From assembly GCA_017396365.1 (NCBI GenBank), contig JAFQMD010000028.1:1-64000 (forward strand): 64,000 nt of DNA, written 5' to 3'. Below, piece after piece: positions 43,792 to 52,491 of this stretch. The stretch's first letter is position 1. The number at the start of each line of letters is the position of its first letter. The notes beneath the pieces are model-generated. The model saw only the letters and a list, made by a program, of their open reading frames with translations. It had not been told where the DNA came from and ran no database searches. The position numbers were made by a program, and so were the translations under genes. Origin of the DNA: Clostridia bacterium. Lineage in GTDB: Bacteria > Bacillota > Clostridia > Christensenellales > Borkfalkiaceae.

Positions 43792-44640
43792 ATGCTTGAT
43801 TTTTTAGACTACAATTTAAAAAATAAAATAATTTCACTTTTTGCAAAAATTTTCGAAGTCCGTTTAAGGCAGGATAAGCCCGTTGCGGTAAAGGGTTTTG
43901 ACGGCGAAAAGGTAAGCGTAAAATATCTTTCATCTTCAACGACTAAAAACGACTTAGAAAAGATAATTTACTCGCTTTGTAACTATTCAGTTTACTCGGT
44001 TGAAGAAAGTCTTAAAAACGGCTTTATAACTTCTAACGACGGCGAAAGGGTAGGCGTTTGCGGTTCGTGCGTGTTAAGTTTAGATAACGTCGTAACTATT
44101 AAAGATTTTTCTTCGCTTTGCATAAGAATTCCTAACGACGTCAAAGGTTGTAGTAATTCGTATTTTAATTTGTTTTCGGGCATAAGAAGTTGTCTCGTCG
44201 TTGCAAAACCTTTTGAAGGTAAAACTACTTTTATAAGAGATTTAGGTCGAAATTATGCAAACGAGTACAACGTGTTGTTTATTGACGAAAGAGACGAATT
44301 GTCTGCAAGTGGTAAATTTAATTTAGGCAAAAACGCAGACGTTATAAGATACTCAACTAAAAAATTCGGTTTTTATAACGGCGTACGCTCCTACAATCCC
44401 GACGTTATCGTATGCGACGAAATTATGTCAAGCGACGATTTGCAAGCAGTGCAGTTTGCACTATTATCAGGTGTAAAAGTAATTGCATCAATACACTCTA
44501 ACAATATAAAAAACCTTTTAAAAAAGCAGTTTATATCTGCAATTTTTAAAAATAAACTATTTGACGATATAATAGTTTTAGACGCTTTTAAGCCAACGCT
44601 TTTAAAGGAGAGTCAATGGTTAAAATATTTATCTGCATAG
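43792..44640 (+). CDS. spoIIIAA: Stage III sporulation protein AA (ATPase)
   Basis: 282 residues related to secretion ATPases. It should power or assemble the SpoIIIA-SpoIIQ channel in the mother cell. The Walker A segment is AKPFEGKTTFIRD, where the usual first glycine is alanine. VLFIDERDE and PDVIVCDEI cover the remaining nucleotide site. I take ATG 43792; an in-frame TTG at 43771 lies upstream in sequence without a ribosome binding site. It is the first gene of the eight-gene operon and overlaps spoIIIAB by 25 bases. Confidence 0.93.
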   Translation: MLDFLDYNLKNKIISLFAKIFEVRLRQDKPVAVKGFDGEKVSVKYLSSSTTKNDLEKIIYSLCNYSVYSVEESLKNGFITSNDGERVGVCGSCVLSLDNVVTIKDFSSLCIRIPNDVKGCSNSYFNLFSGIRSCLVVAKPFEGKTTFIRDLGRNYANEYNVLFIDERDELSASGKFNLGKNADVIRYSTKKFGFYNGVRSYNPDVIVCDEIMSSDDLQAVQFALLSGVKVIASIHSNNIKNLLKKQFISAIFKNKLFDDIIVLDAFKPTLLKESQWLKYLSA

Positions 44641-45095
44641 CGGTTATAGTGTCGTCAACTTTAATAGGGAAATCTCTTACCGACAAGCACGCTAAAAAAC
44701 TGTCTTTTTTTTCTTTACTCAAAGATTTTAACTCAAGTTTAAAGCGAAACGTAAAGTTTAGAAGGCAAAATTTAATTGAACTACTTGACTTAAAGTCAAA
44801 TGACGAAGACTTTAATTGCTTTTTATCAAGTTACAAGTTAAAAGTCTTATCAAAAAGTGATGAAGAATGTTTTTATCCAAAATGGATAGATAACGACGAC
44901 AAGTATTTTTTGAAGTCTTATATTGAAGGCGTAGGAAAAAACGGAAGTCAGTCCGAACTCGATTTTATAAATTCTTACGAAGAAATTATTGATGAAAAAC
45001 TTTTAAAAATTAAAGAAGATAAAAGGAAATTTGCAAATCTTGGTCAAAAACTCGGCTTTATTTTCGGCGTAGGTTTAGTGGTTATAATAATATGA
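44616..45095 (+). CDS. spoIIIAB: Stage III sporulation protein AB
   Basis: 159 residues with an N-terminal membrane helix, a helical cytoplasmic body and a C-terminal helix (about 145-158). It resembles the type II secretion protein GspF in the SpoIIIA machine. AAAGGAG lies before the ATG, inside spoIIIAA. It overlaps spoIIIAC by 4 nt. The family assignment rests mainly on gene order, length and topology. Confidence 0.88.
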   Translation: MVKIFICIAVIVSSTLIGKSLTDKHAKKLSFFSLLKDFNSSLKRNVKFRRQNLIELLDLKSNDEDFNCFLSSYKLKVLSKSDEECFYPKWIDNDDKYFLKSYIEGVGKNGSQSELDFINSYEEIIDEKLLKIKEDKRKFANLGQKLGFIFGVGLVVIII

Positions 45096-45289
45096 ATATC
45101 GATATAATTTTTAAAATTGCGGCAATAGGTATTTTAATAACGGTTATATGTCAAATTCTTAAAAAATCGGATAGGGACGACATTGCAACGCTCGTAAGTT
45201 TAGCAGGGCTTATTATCGTTTTGACCTTTGTTATAAGTATGATTGCAGACCTTTTTGAGTCAATAAAAAATATATTTAATTTATATTAA
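45092..45289 (+). CDS. spoIIIAC: Stage III sporulation protein AC
   Basis: 65 residues with two membrane helices, the standard size and topology of SpoIIIAC (ATLVSLAGLIIVLTFVISMI in the second). It is a membrane part of the feeding-tube complex. It is directly followed by spoIIIAD with no intervening base. Confidence 0.92.
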   Translation: MNIDIIFKIAAIGILITVICQILKKSDRDDIATLVSLAGLIIVLTFVISMIADLFESIKNIFNLY

Positions 45290-45673
45290 ATGGATATTTA
45301 TAAAATTATCGTCGTTGGCATTATATGCGCAATAATAATCGTATATTTAAAAAGCGTAAATTCCGAATTCTGCATTCCCGTTTCAGTTTGCTCAGGCATT
45401 TTACTTTTAATAATGACGGCTTCATACGTTACGGATTTTATTACGATTTTCAGCGACGTAGCAAAATTGTCTAATATCAACGGTTCGGTTTTAAAAATTA
45501 TACTTAAAATCGTTGCAATTTCCTATTTGATAGAATTTTCTTCAACTTTAATTGAAGATTTCGGATTAAAAAGCATAGCGGACAAGGTTGTTTTTGCAGG
45601 CAAAATAGTAATTCTAACAATGTCCGCGCCTATAATTAAAAGTTTAATTGAAACTGTTATCGGTTTATTATGA
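45290..45673 (+). CDS. spoIIIAD: Stage III sporulation protein AD
   Basis: 127 residues with three or four helices, related to SpoIIIAC in its C-terminal half (KIVAISYLIEFSSTLIEDFG is a family-typical stretch). It belongs to the SpoIIIA membrane platform. It overlaps spoIIIAE by 4 nt. Confidence 0.92.
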   Translation: MDIYKIIVVGIICAIIIVYLKSVNSEFCIPVSVCSGILLLIMTASYVTDFITIFSDVAKLSNINGSVLKIILKIVAISYLIEFSSTLIEDFGLKSIADKVVFAGKIVILTMSAPIIKSLIETVIGLL

Positions 45674-46839
45674 GAAAAAAATTAGTATATTTTGTTCTCG
45701 TCTTATTGCTTTTTTCTTGTTTTTTACCTTTTGACGTCAAAGCAAAAGACGACGAGCAAAAAAATTTAGACGACTATATTTTAGAACTTATTGAAAGTTT
45801 AGATCTATCTGAATTTGAAAAGTATCTCAAAGAACTTCCAAACGAGTTAAGCGGAGACAAAAATTCAAAATCTCAACTTCTTTCAATGCTTAAAGGGGAG
45901 TCTGACGTAGATTTTTCAAGCGTATCAAATTATATACTATCACTATTTTTTAGCGGTTTAAAGGCAAAACTGCCTACTTTTATTTCGCTTTTTGCGCTTT
46001 TACTTATATGCGCAATAGTAAATTCAATAAAGCCTAACAAAATAGGCGACGGCGTTTACGAGATTGTGCATTTTGCAACGTTTTCGGTGGTAGTATGTAT
46101 AGTTGTGTCAGTTGCCTATTCGCTCGTTTCGTCAGCGCAAAATACCATTGAAAAAACGAGTAAAGCGGTTCAATCAATTTTTCCGATAATGCTAACTTTA
46201 ATGACCGTTACGGGAAATTCGTCGTCGGTTGCAGTATATAACCCTGCAATGCTTTTTATAACCGATTTCGTAGTAATAATAATAAATAAATTAGTATTTC
46301 CCGTAATACTTTCGATGCTTGCGATAAGCGTTATTTCAAACGTATGCAAAACCATAAAGTTAAACGGACTTTTAAACTTTTCTTCAAGTGGATTAAAATG
46401 GCTTATAGGACTGGTTGCAACTGTTTTTTCACTCTTTTTAACTGTAAAAGGATTAAATTCAGGGGTTTACGACGGCATATCGCTTAGGGCGCTTAAATAT
46501 ACGGTAAACAGTTCCGTTCCGCTCGTCGGCGGAATACTACGCGACGGTTTAGATTTAATTTTAGCGTCTGGCATACTCGTAAAAAACGCTTTGGGCTTTT
46601 TGGCAATATTTATAATTTTTGGGGTTATAATTCAACCAATTTTGGAAATCGTAAGCGTTACGCTTGCATTAAAACTAGTTTCTGCCGTGTTAGAGCCTTT
46701 AAACGACGCGAGAGTAGTTTCGTTTATAAATTCAGTAAGTTCGGTAGTAAACTTTATAATCGCATCTGTAATTATAGTGGCGCTTATGTACGTCGTTTTA
46801 ATAATATTAGCAATTTGTTCATCTCAAATGATTTTTTAA
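45670..46839 (+). CDS. spoIIIAE: Stage III sporulation protein AE
   Basis: 389 residues with a signal peptide (1-25), a short extracytoplasmic acidic region, and about seven membrane helices in the C-terminal two thirds. The blocks SVPLVGGILRDGLDLILASG and LEPLNDARVVSFINS are conserved in SpoIIIAE. It is a polytopic component of the SpoIIIA channel. spoIIIAF follows after 3 nt. Confidence 0.93.
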   Translation: MRKKLVYFVLVLLLFSCFLPFDVKAKDDEQKNLDDYILELIESLDLSEFEKYLKELPNELSGDKNSKSQLLSMLKGESDVDFSSVSNYILSLFFSGLKAKLPTFISLFALLLICAIVNSIKPNKIGDGVYEIVHFATFSVVVCIVVSVAYSLVSSAQNTIEKTSKAVQSIFPIMLTLMTVTGNSSSVAVYNPAMLFITDFVVIIINKLVFPVILSMLAISVISNVCKTIKLNGLLNFSSSGLKWLIGLVATVFSLFLTVKGLNSGVYDGISLRALKYTVNSSVPLVGGILRDGLDLILASGILVKNALGFLAIFIIFGVIIQPILEIVSVTLALKLVSAVLEPLNDARVVSFINSVSSVVNFIIASVIIVALMYVVLIILAICSSQMIF

Positions 46840-46842
46840 ATT

Positions 46843-47307
46843 ATGAAAGCATATCTTTTAACCGTAGTAATAACGTCGATAATCGTAGCGCTTGCCGAAA
46901 TGATTTTACCAAGCGGAAAACTAAAAATAGTTGTAAATACGGTGTTTTCTATAACCATACTTTTAGCCGTAGTTTCTTCTTTAAGCAACGTTGACGAAAC
47001 GGACTATCAAGCAGTATTTAACCAACAAACGCAAAACTTCAACGGCTTAAATTATATAAGCGAGCATTTTGACAAGCATGCCGAAAAATACTACAACTCG
47101 CTATATATTGACAAACTTAAAGAAAACGATTTAATTGCAGAGAGAATAGAAGTCGAAATTTGTAATTTACAAATTGTAAAAGTTAAAGTTTTTTTAAGTA
47201 ATTTAGTTATTCCAAGCGAAAACGAGCATATAAATATTAACGTGATTAAAAGTTACGTTTCAAACCTAATAAGTATTGATAAAGAAAAGGTTGAAATCTA
47301 TGTTTGA
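46843..47307 (+). CDS. spoIIIAF: Stage III sporulation protein AF
   Basis: 154 residues: two N-terminal helices (about 1-50, with LPSGKLKIVVNTVFS between and in the second) and a soluble ring-building domain with the RIEVEICNLQIVKVKVFL strand pattern shared with SpoIIIAG and AH. Typical in size. It overlaps spoIIIAG by 8 nt. Confidence 0.9.
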   Translation: MKAYLLTVVITSIIVALAEMILPSGKLKIVVNTVFSITILLAVVSSLSNVDETDYQAVFNQQTQNFNGLNYISEHFDKHAEKYYNSLYIDKLKENDLIAERIEVEICNLQIVKVKVFLSNLVIPSENEHININVIKSYVSNLISIDKEKVEIYV

Positions 47308-47776
47308 AAAATTTAAAAAGTTAAAATTAAAGAGAGAATACATAATAGTAATAATTTGTATAATTACAGTATTTATAATTGTTTTTTCGACTTTTTATGA
47401 CAATAATAACTCGCGAGATACAACGCAAAACGCTAACGATTACGTCGATATATTAGAACAAAAACTAAAGCGCAGTATAGAACAAATAGAAGGGGTAAAT
47501 AGCGCGACGGTAATTTTAAGCGTTGAAAGCGGAATTACGACGGTTATCGCAGAAGACGTTAAAAAGACAGAAGAAAACGGAAAGACAACTTACGCTTCGT
47601 CGCCTGTTTTAGTAGGTGGTGAGCCTATAATTTTGGGGGAGATTTATCCCGATATAACGGGTGTAGTCGTCGTTTGTAACTGCGAAGACAACTTTATCGT
47701 AAACTCTTACGTATTAGATTTATTAACGACCGTTTTGGATATTTCCTGCGATAAAATCAGGATATTAACACAATAA
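47300..47776 (+). CDS. spoIIIAG: Stage III sporulation protein AG
   Basis: 158 residues, one N-terminal helix (about 15-32) and a soluble ring-forming domain with YVDILEQKLKRSIEQIEGV and the GEIYPDITGVVVVCN block typical of SpoIIIAG, which forms a large ring in the intermembrane space. ATG 47300 is preferred over an earlier in-frame TTG because of AAAGG nine bases ahead. Confidence 0.93.
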   Translation: MFEKFKKLKLKREYIIVIICIITVFIIVFSTFYDNNNSRDTTQNANDYVDILEQKLKRSIEQIEGVNSATVILSVESGITTVIAEDVKKTEENGKTTYASSPVLVGGEPIILGEIYPDITGVVVVCNCEDNFIVNSYVLDLLTTVLDISCDKIRILTQ

Positions 47777-47799
47777 ATAATTTAAAGGAGACTTTAACT

Positions 47800-48276
47800 A
47801 TGTCAAAAAAGAAAAAAGTAATTATTTTATCTTGCATGATTGCCTTACTCGTAACTACGGCAGTGCTAAACTTCGTGCTTTCGTCAAGCGTTTCGCCAAG
47901 CGCTGAAGACGCAACGCCGACAGCAAACTACTTTACCGAAGTAAAAACGACGAGAAACACGTCGAGAAACAAGCAACTTGCTCAAATTGACGAGATTATC
48001 GAAACGAGTGAAGACGGTTCTGAAACAAAAGCGCAAGCCCTTGCTATGAAACTTAAACTTTCGGAAATTATCGAACACGAAAATCTTTTAGAAAATTTAA
48101 TTAAAGCAAAAGGCTACGAAGAAGTTGCCGTTACTATCGGCATGACGTCGGACAACGTTAGTATTATCGTTAAAGACGCCGATTTTAGCGAAGACGACGC
48201 AGTTATGATATATTCGCTTTGCGCCGACGAAATAAGCGTTACACCCGATAACGTTTATATCCAAGCAATTTCGTAA
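47800..48276 (+). CDS. spoIIIAH: Stage III sporulation protein AH
   Basis: 158 residues: a membrane anchor (about 7-27), a Ser/Thr-rich linker and a C-terminal YscJ/FliF-like domain (about 60-158). SpoIIIAH binds SpoIIQ across the intermembrane space and forms the mother-cell half of the channel. AAAGGAG precedes the start. It ends the operon; no clear hairpin follows before the next promoter. Confidence 0.92.
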   Translation: MSKKKKVIILSCMIALLVTTAVLNFVLSSSVSPSAEDATPTANYFTEVKTTRNTSRNKQLAQIDEIIETSEDGSETKAQALAMKLKLSEIIEHENLLENLIKAKGYEEVAVTIGMTSDNVSIIVKDADFSEDDAVMIYSLCADEISVTPDNVYIQAIS

Positions 48277-48282
48277 AAACAC

Positions 48283-48311
48283 TTTTCAAATTAAATATTA
48301 TGTGCTATAAT
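48283..48311 (+). promoter_or_regulatory. Promoter of the asp23 gene
   Basis: TTTTCA (48283-48288), 17-bp spacer, perfect TATAAT (48306-48311). A leader with GAGGTG leads to ATG 48342. Confidence 0.65.
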
Positions 48312-48341
48312 AATAGTATAAAGTAACATTTGAGGTGTGAA

Positions 48342-48698
48342 ATGACTGTTTATAAGCATAATACGGACGAATCTAAAGGTAAAATCGTTTATAACGTCGG
48401 CATAGTTAAAGGCATAGTACGTCTTGCAGTCGAAGACGTAGAAGGCGTTGCTATCCAAAACAAGAAAAAGTCGTCGAAAAAAAATTCCGACTGTATTAAA
48501 GTTGACGTTCAAAACGGCAATATTAACGTAGTCGTAAACGTTGACGTTTATTACGGTTTTAGTATTCCTGACGTTGCGTACAACATTCAAAGAAGCATAA
48601 AGCACAGCGTTGAATCTATGTCTAAATACAAGATTGCAAACGTTGACGTCAAGGTAAACGGTGTTATTTTCCCCGAAGAACATAATATAAACGACTGA
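48342..48698 (+). CDS. Asp23/Gls24 family envelope-stress protein
   Basis: 118 residues with the Asp23 core (GIVKGIVRLAVEDVEGV, VNVDVYYGFSIPDVAYNIQ, ANVDVKVNGVIF). Members attach near the membrane and are linked to envelope homeostasis. In Clostridia the gene sits between spoIIIAH and nusB, as here. The ATG at 48342 is chosen because GAGGTG lies in the codons of an in-frame upstream TTG. Confidence 0.92.
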   Translation: MTVYKHNTDESKGKIVYNVGIVKGIVRLAVEDVEGVAIQNKKKSSKKNSDCIKVDVQNGNINVVVNVDVYYGFSIPDVAYNIQRSIKHSVESMSKYKIANVDVKVNGVIFPEEHNIND

Positions 48699-48704
48699 TT
48701 TTCA

Positions 48705-48740
48705 GCGATAGCCCGATTTTAAGGGCTATCGCAGTTTATT
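48705..48740 (+). terminator. Hairpin between asp23 and nusB
   Basis: Perfect 10-bp stem (48705-48714 with 48723-48732), 8-nt loop, moderately T-rich tail. Possibly an attenuating terminator. Confidence 0.55.
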
Positions 48741-48776
48741 TTTCAAATTTTTAACGCATATACTTACGAGGTTTTT

Positions 48777-49178
48777 ATGAGAAGAGATGCAAGAGAAGCA
48801 GTTTATAAAATTCTTTTTTCCGAACTTTTTAACGACGAAAATAGTGAAGACTTTGACAATTTTATGTTTTCTGAACAAAATTTAATTGGCGAAGACGTAT
48901 CTTTTGCCAAACAACTTTTAAACAAAATAAGAGATAATAAAGAAGAAATCAATCAGATTATTTCAACCTTTGCAAAAGGCTACAACTTCGACCGCATTTA
49001 TTCAACGGACAAATGCGCTTTGACTTTGGCAATTTGCGAAATGAAATATTTTTCAGATATTCCAAACGTCGTTTCTATCGACGAAGCGCTTTATTTGGTT
49101 AGAAAATATTCAACTGAAGAAAGTCTTAATTTCGTAAACGGAATTTTAGCAGGTTATATAAAGAGCCTTGAGGTGTAA
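48777..49178 (+). CDS. nusB: Transcription antitermination factor NusB
   Basis: 133 residues, all-helical NusB fold, beginning RRDAREAVYKILFSELFN and ending with the VVSIDEALYLVRKYS and FVNGILAGYIK segments of the family. With NusE it binds boxA of rRNA operons. A CGAGG site precedes the ATG. folD-ispA starts 1 nt after the stop. Confidence 0.95.
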   Translation: MRRDAREAVYKILFSELFNDENSEDFDNFMFSEQNLIGEDVSFAKQLLNKIRDNKEEINQIISTFAKGYNFDRIYSTDKCALTLAICEMKYFSDIPNVVSIDEALYLVRKYSTEESLNFVNGILAGYIKSLEV

Positions 49179-49179
49179 T

Positions 49180-50886
49180 ATGCAAATTATCGACGGAAAA
49201 CTCGTATCAAAAACTATAAGAGAAGAGTTAAAATTAAAAATTGAAGAACAAAACCGTATCGGAAAGATCTTTAAACTTTCAGTAATTATCGTAGGAAACG
49301 ACCCTGCGTCTGAAATTTACGTAAACAATAAGGCAAAGGGTTGCGCTGAAGTCGGCATATTGTCCGAAACGGTAAAAATGCCTGAAACAACTACACAAGA
49401 AGAACTTGAAAAAGCAATTATGGACAGGGTAAACGACCGTAGCGTAACGGGTATTTTGGTTCAGTTACCACTCCCAAAACACTTGGATAGCAAATCGGCT
49501 TTAAAACTTATACCACCCGAAAAAGACGTTGACGGTTTTTCAGACGGAAACGTAGGTAAACTCACTCTTTTTTCAAACGACGCTTTGTTTTCGTGCACTC
49601 CTTTTGGCATGATTAAACTTTTAGAGCACTACGATATTCCACTTGCAGGCAAACACGCAGTCGTAGTTGGAAGAAGTAATATCGTTGGCAAACCTATGTC
49701 TTTAATGCTTTTAAAAAAGGACTGTACTGTTACCGTTTGCCACTCAAAAACCCCAAATCTTGCCGATTTTACGAAAAATGCTGACGTTTTAGTTTGCGCA
49801 GTCGGTAAAAAACATATCATAACTGCCGATATGGTAAAAGACGGCGTTGTCGTTTTAGACGCGGGCATAAATAGGGTTGACGGCAAAATCTACGGCGACG
49901 TTGATTTTGAAGAAGTTAGCAAAAAAGCAAGTTACATAACTCCCGTCCCAGGTGGCGTTGGACCTATGACTATTACTATGCTTTTATACAATACGTATCT
50001 TGCGGGTATGAACAATGACTACGCGGAATATAAAGTTAAATATAACCATTATCTCGACCTTTTCAATCAATATTGCGAAAAGGTCTTTTATAGCGATAAA
50101 GAAAACGACACCCTTTTTTCAGCAATGAAATACAGTCTTTTTGCAGGTGGAAAAAGAGTTCGTCCCGTTTTATGTATAGCCTTTGCGGACGTTTTGGGCG
50201 GTGATTTAAACCAAATTTTGCCCTTTGCTTTGGCAATCGAGTGCATACATACTTATTCGCTAATTCACGACGATTTACCAGCGTTAGACAACGACGTTTT
50301 AAGGCGTGGAAAACCTACTTGCCACGTTAAATATAGCGAGTCAACGGCCATTTTAGCAGGCGACGGTCTTTTAAACTTTGCTTTTGAACACGCTCTTAAA
50401 AACTGTAATGGCCAAAAAGACGTACAAGCGCTTTCGTACCTTGCAGAAAGTTCGGGCTATAAGGGAATGCTTTTAGGTCAGCAAACTGATATTGAAAGTG
50501 AAAAAGTTGATGGCAATGAAGATTTGCTATATAAAATTCACTATTTAAAAACTTGTAAGCTTTTAATAGCCCCACTCGTTATGTCGGCTATAAAGTATGG
50601 TAGCGAAAAAATTTCACTTTGCGAGCAGTTCGGCAATTTATTAGGCTTAATTTTTCAGTTTACCGACGACGTTTTAGACGTTTTAAGTAATGACGACGAG
50701 TTGGGAAAAACAGTTGGGAAAGACGATTCGAGCGGTAAATTTACGTCGATAAAATTGTTTGGTTTAGACGGCGCTCAAAATAGAATTTCATCTTTTTATA
50801 AAAGCGCGATAGAAATTGCAAATTCTCTTGATAAAACTGGATTTTTGCAATGTTTTTTAACCGAAATTACGGAAAGAACAAAATGA
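49180..50886 (+). CDS. folD-ispA: FolD-IspA fusion protein (methylene-THF dehydrogenase/cyclohydrolase + farnesyl diphosphate synthase)
   Basis: One uninterrupted 568-residue frame. Residues 1 to about 275 are a complete FolD: Tyr47 and catalytic Lys51 in YVNNKAKGC, GILVQLPLPKH, the NADP segment VVGRSNIVGKPM, and terminal TPVPGGVGPMT. Residues from about 277 are a complete short-chain prenyl synthase: GGKRVRPVL, first aspartate motif DDLPALD (364-370), GQQTDIE, second motif DDVLD (496-500). In Clostridia these are separate genes with xseA and xseB between them; both are missing here. An internal ATG at the junction (codon 277) has no good ribosome binding site, so a true fusion is expected. 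The start follows GAGGTG. Confidence 0.93.
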   Translation: MQIIDGKLVSKTIREELKLKIEEQNRIGKIFKLSVIIVGNDPASEIYVNNKAKGCAEVGILSETVKMPETTTQEELEKAIMDRVNDRSVTGILVQLPLPKHLDSKSALKLIPPEKDVDGFSDGNVGKLTLFSNDALFSCTPFGMIKLLEHYDIPLAGKHAVVVGRSNIVGKPMSLMLLKKDCTVTVCHSKTPNLADFTKNADVLVCAVGKKHIITADMVKDGVVVLDAGINRVDGKIYGDVDFEEVSKKASYITPVPGGVGPMTITMLLYNTYLAGMNNDYAEYKVKYNHYLDLFNQYCEKVFYSDKENDTLFSAMKYSLFAGGKRVRPVLCIAFADVLGGDLNQILPFALAIECIHTYSLIHDDLPALDNDVLRRGKPTCHVKYSESTAILAGDGLLNFAFEHALKNCNGQKDVQALSYLAESSGYKGMLLGQQTDIESEKVDGNEDLLYKIHYLKTCKLLIAPLVMSAIKYGSEKISLCEQFGNLLGLIFQFTDDVLDVLSNDDELGKTVGKDDSSGKFTSIKLFGLDGAQNRISSFYKSAIEIANSLDKTGFLQCFLTEITERTK

Positions 50887-51647
50887 GATTAGACGCATTT
50901 TTATTTAAAATAAAAAAGTTTGTTTCAAGAAACAAAGCGACTGAAGCGATTGAAAGGGGCGTCGTTTTTGTAAACGGCAAACAAATTTTAAAACCGTCTT
51001 TTTCAGTTGACGGAAACGAAGATATTAAATTAGACGAAAGTGAAAAATCGTTCGTTTCAAACGGCGGTTATAAACTTGAAAAAGCATTTGAAGATTTTAA
51101 ATTTTCAGCAAACGGATTGACTTTTATTGACGTCGGGGCAAGCACGGGAGGTTTCACAGACTGTCTATTAAAAAGGGGTGCGAGCAAGGTTTACGCATTA
51201 GACGTCGGCGAAAGTTTACTTTCAAACGAACTTAAAAGCAACCCAAAAGTAACCGTTATAGACAATTTTAACGCTAGAAATTTAACGGCGGAAATTATAG
51301 GCGAAAAGGTTGACGGGATTGTTTGCGACGTCAGTTTCATTTCGCTAACGTACGTTTTAAGTCAAATTTTTTACGCGCTTAAAGACGACGGTTTTGCAGT
51401 AGTTTTAATTAAGCCTCAATTTGAATGCGGTAAAAAACAACTGAATAAAAACGGTATAGTTACAGATAAAAAAGCAAGGGTTGAATGCGTAAAGAAGATA
51501 ATTGATTACTCATCAGCAATAGGTTTTTATCCGACTAAATTCACTTTTGCGCCTATAAAACCCGACAAAAACAAAGAATATCTCCTATTTTTATCAAAAT
51601 TAAACGCAGAAATTATAAAATTTTCAAATATTGAAAACTTAATATAA
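50883..51647 (+). CDS. tlyA: TlyA-family rRNA 2'-O-methyltransferase (hemolysin A-like)
   Basis: 254 residues: an S4 RNA-binding domain (1-60, RLDAFLFKIKKFVSRNKATEAI) and an FtsJ-like methyltransferase domain with the SAM motif FIDVGASTGGFTDCLL and catalytic-region DVSFISL and LIKPQFE. TlyA proteins 2'-O-methylate C1409 of 16S and, in some species, C1920 of 23S rRNA. It overlaps the fusion gene by 4 nt. dxs, usually between ispA and tlyA, is absent here. Confidence 0.93.
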   Translation: MRLDAFLFKIKKFVSRNKATEAIERGVVFVNGKQILKPSFSVDGNEDIKLDESEKSFVSNGGYKLEKAFEDFKFSANGLTFIDVGASTGGFTDCLLKRGASKVYALDVGESLLSNELKSNPKVTVIDNFNARNLTAEIIGEKVDGIVCDVSFISLTYVLSQIFYALKDDGFAVVLIKPQFECGKKQLNKNGIVTDKKARVECVKKIIDYSSAIGFYPTKFTFAPIKPDKNKEYLLFLSKLNAEIIKFSNIENLI

Positions 51648-51653
51648 TTTACG

Positions 51654-51682
51654 TTGCATAAATTTATAAAATATCGTATAAT
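51654..51682 (+). promoter_or_regulatory. Promoter of nadK-argR-recN (leaderless geometry)
   Basis: TTGCAT (51654-51659), 17-bp spacer, perfect TATAAT (51677-51682). nadK starts at 51690, seven bases later. The in-frame TTG at 51654 is the -35 box. Confidence 0.65.
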
Positions 51683-51689
51683 AAACATT

Positions 51690-52490
51690 ATGAAAATAGC
51701 AATAACGTATAACTTGAGAAAGACCGATGAAAGTTGCAGTTTAGTAATAAGCAAATTTAAAGGTCTTTTGGACAGTAAAAAAATTGAATATTTTAACCTT
51801 GAAAACGCTACGCATAAGCCTGATTTAATAGTTGTTTTCGGCGGGGACGGAACTATTTTAGCAACCGCTAAATACGCGACTGAAAATCAAATTCCTATTC
51901 TTGCAATCAACGTAGGTACGGTTGGATTTTTAAGTAGTTATGAAGAAAAAGATTTAGAATTAGCGCTAAACGCCATTTTAAGCAACGATCTACAACTAAC
52001 TGAAAAGACTGCGCTTAAAATTACTTCGTCAGACGGCGACGAATTTTTCGCTCTTAACGATGCGGTTATTGAAAGGCAAAAAAACAGCGAAGACGTTACC
52101 GTAGTTGCAAAACTAAATTTTGCAATCGACGCAAAAACGGTATATAAGTTGAGTTGCGACGGGCTTATAGTTTCAACTCCGACAGGTTCGACCGCTTATT
52201 CGCTTTCTGCCGGCGGTGTAATTCTAACGCCCGATTTAAAATCGTTTATCGCAACGCCGATTTGTTCGCACTCGCTCTATACTCGTCCTATCGTTTTTAA
52301 AGACGATAGCGTAGTTTCTATAAGCGTAATGAAAAACTCGTGCAGTTCAATTTTAAGCGTTGACGGACGACCTGTAAAAATATTAAAAAGCGGAGATACG
52401 GTAACCGTTTCTAAACATGAAAAAACTTTAAAAATCGCCGATTGTTGCGATAATTTCTTTAGTAGATTAGTAAAAAAACTCGGTAAATAA
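51690..52490 (+). CDS. nadK: NAD kinase
   Basis: 266 residues. The catalytic FGGDGTIL motif, the NVGTVGFLSSYE stretch and the CDGLIVSTPTGSTAYSLSAGG block are complete. It makes NADP from NAD and ATP. It stands between tlyA and argR as in other Bacillota. No Shine-Dalgarno sequence precedes the ATG, consistent with a leaderless transcript. argR starts 1 nt after the stop. Confidence 0.95.
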   Translation: MKIAITYNLRKTDESCSLVISKFKGLLDSKKIEYFNLENATHKPDLIVVFGGDGTILATAKYATENQIPILAINVGTVGFLSSYEEKDLELALNAILSNDLQLTEKTALKITSSDGDEFFALNDAVIERQKNSEDVTVVAKLNFAIDAKTVYKLSCDGLIVSTPTGSTAYSLSAGGVILTPDLKSFIATPICSHSLYTRPIVFKDDSVVSISVMKNSCSSILSVDGRPVKILKSGDTVTVSKHEKTLKIADCCDNFFSRLVKKLGK

Positions 52491-52491
52491 A

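Noticed and set aside
48291-48683. 130-codon minus-strand open frame opposite the asp23 gene
   Set aside because: It lies entirely antisense to a well-supported Asp23/Gls24 gene, has low-complexity Asn/Val/Tyr-rich composition from the complementary codon bias, and has no ribosome binding site.
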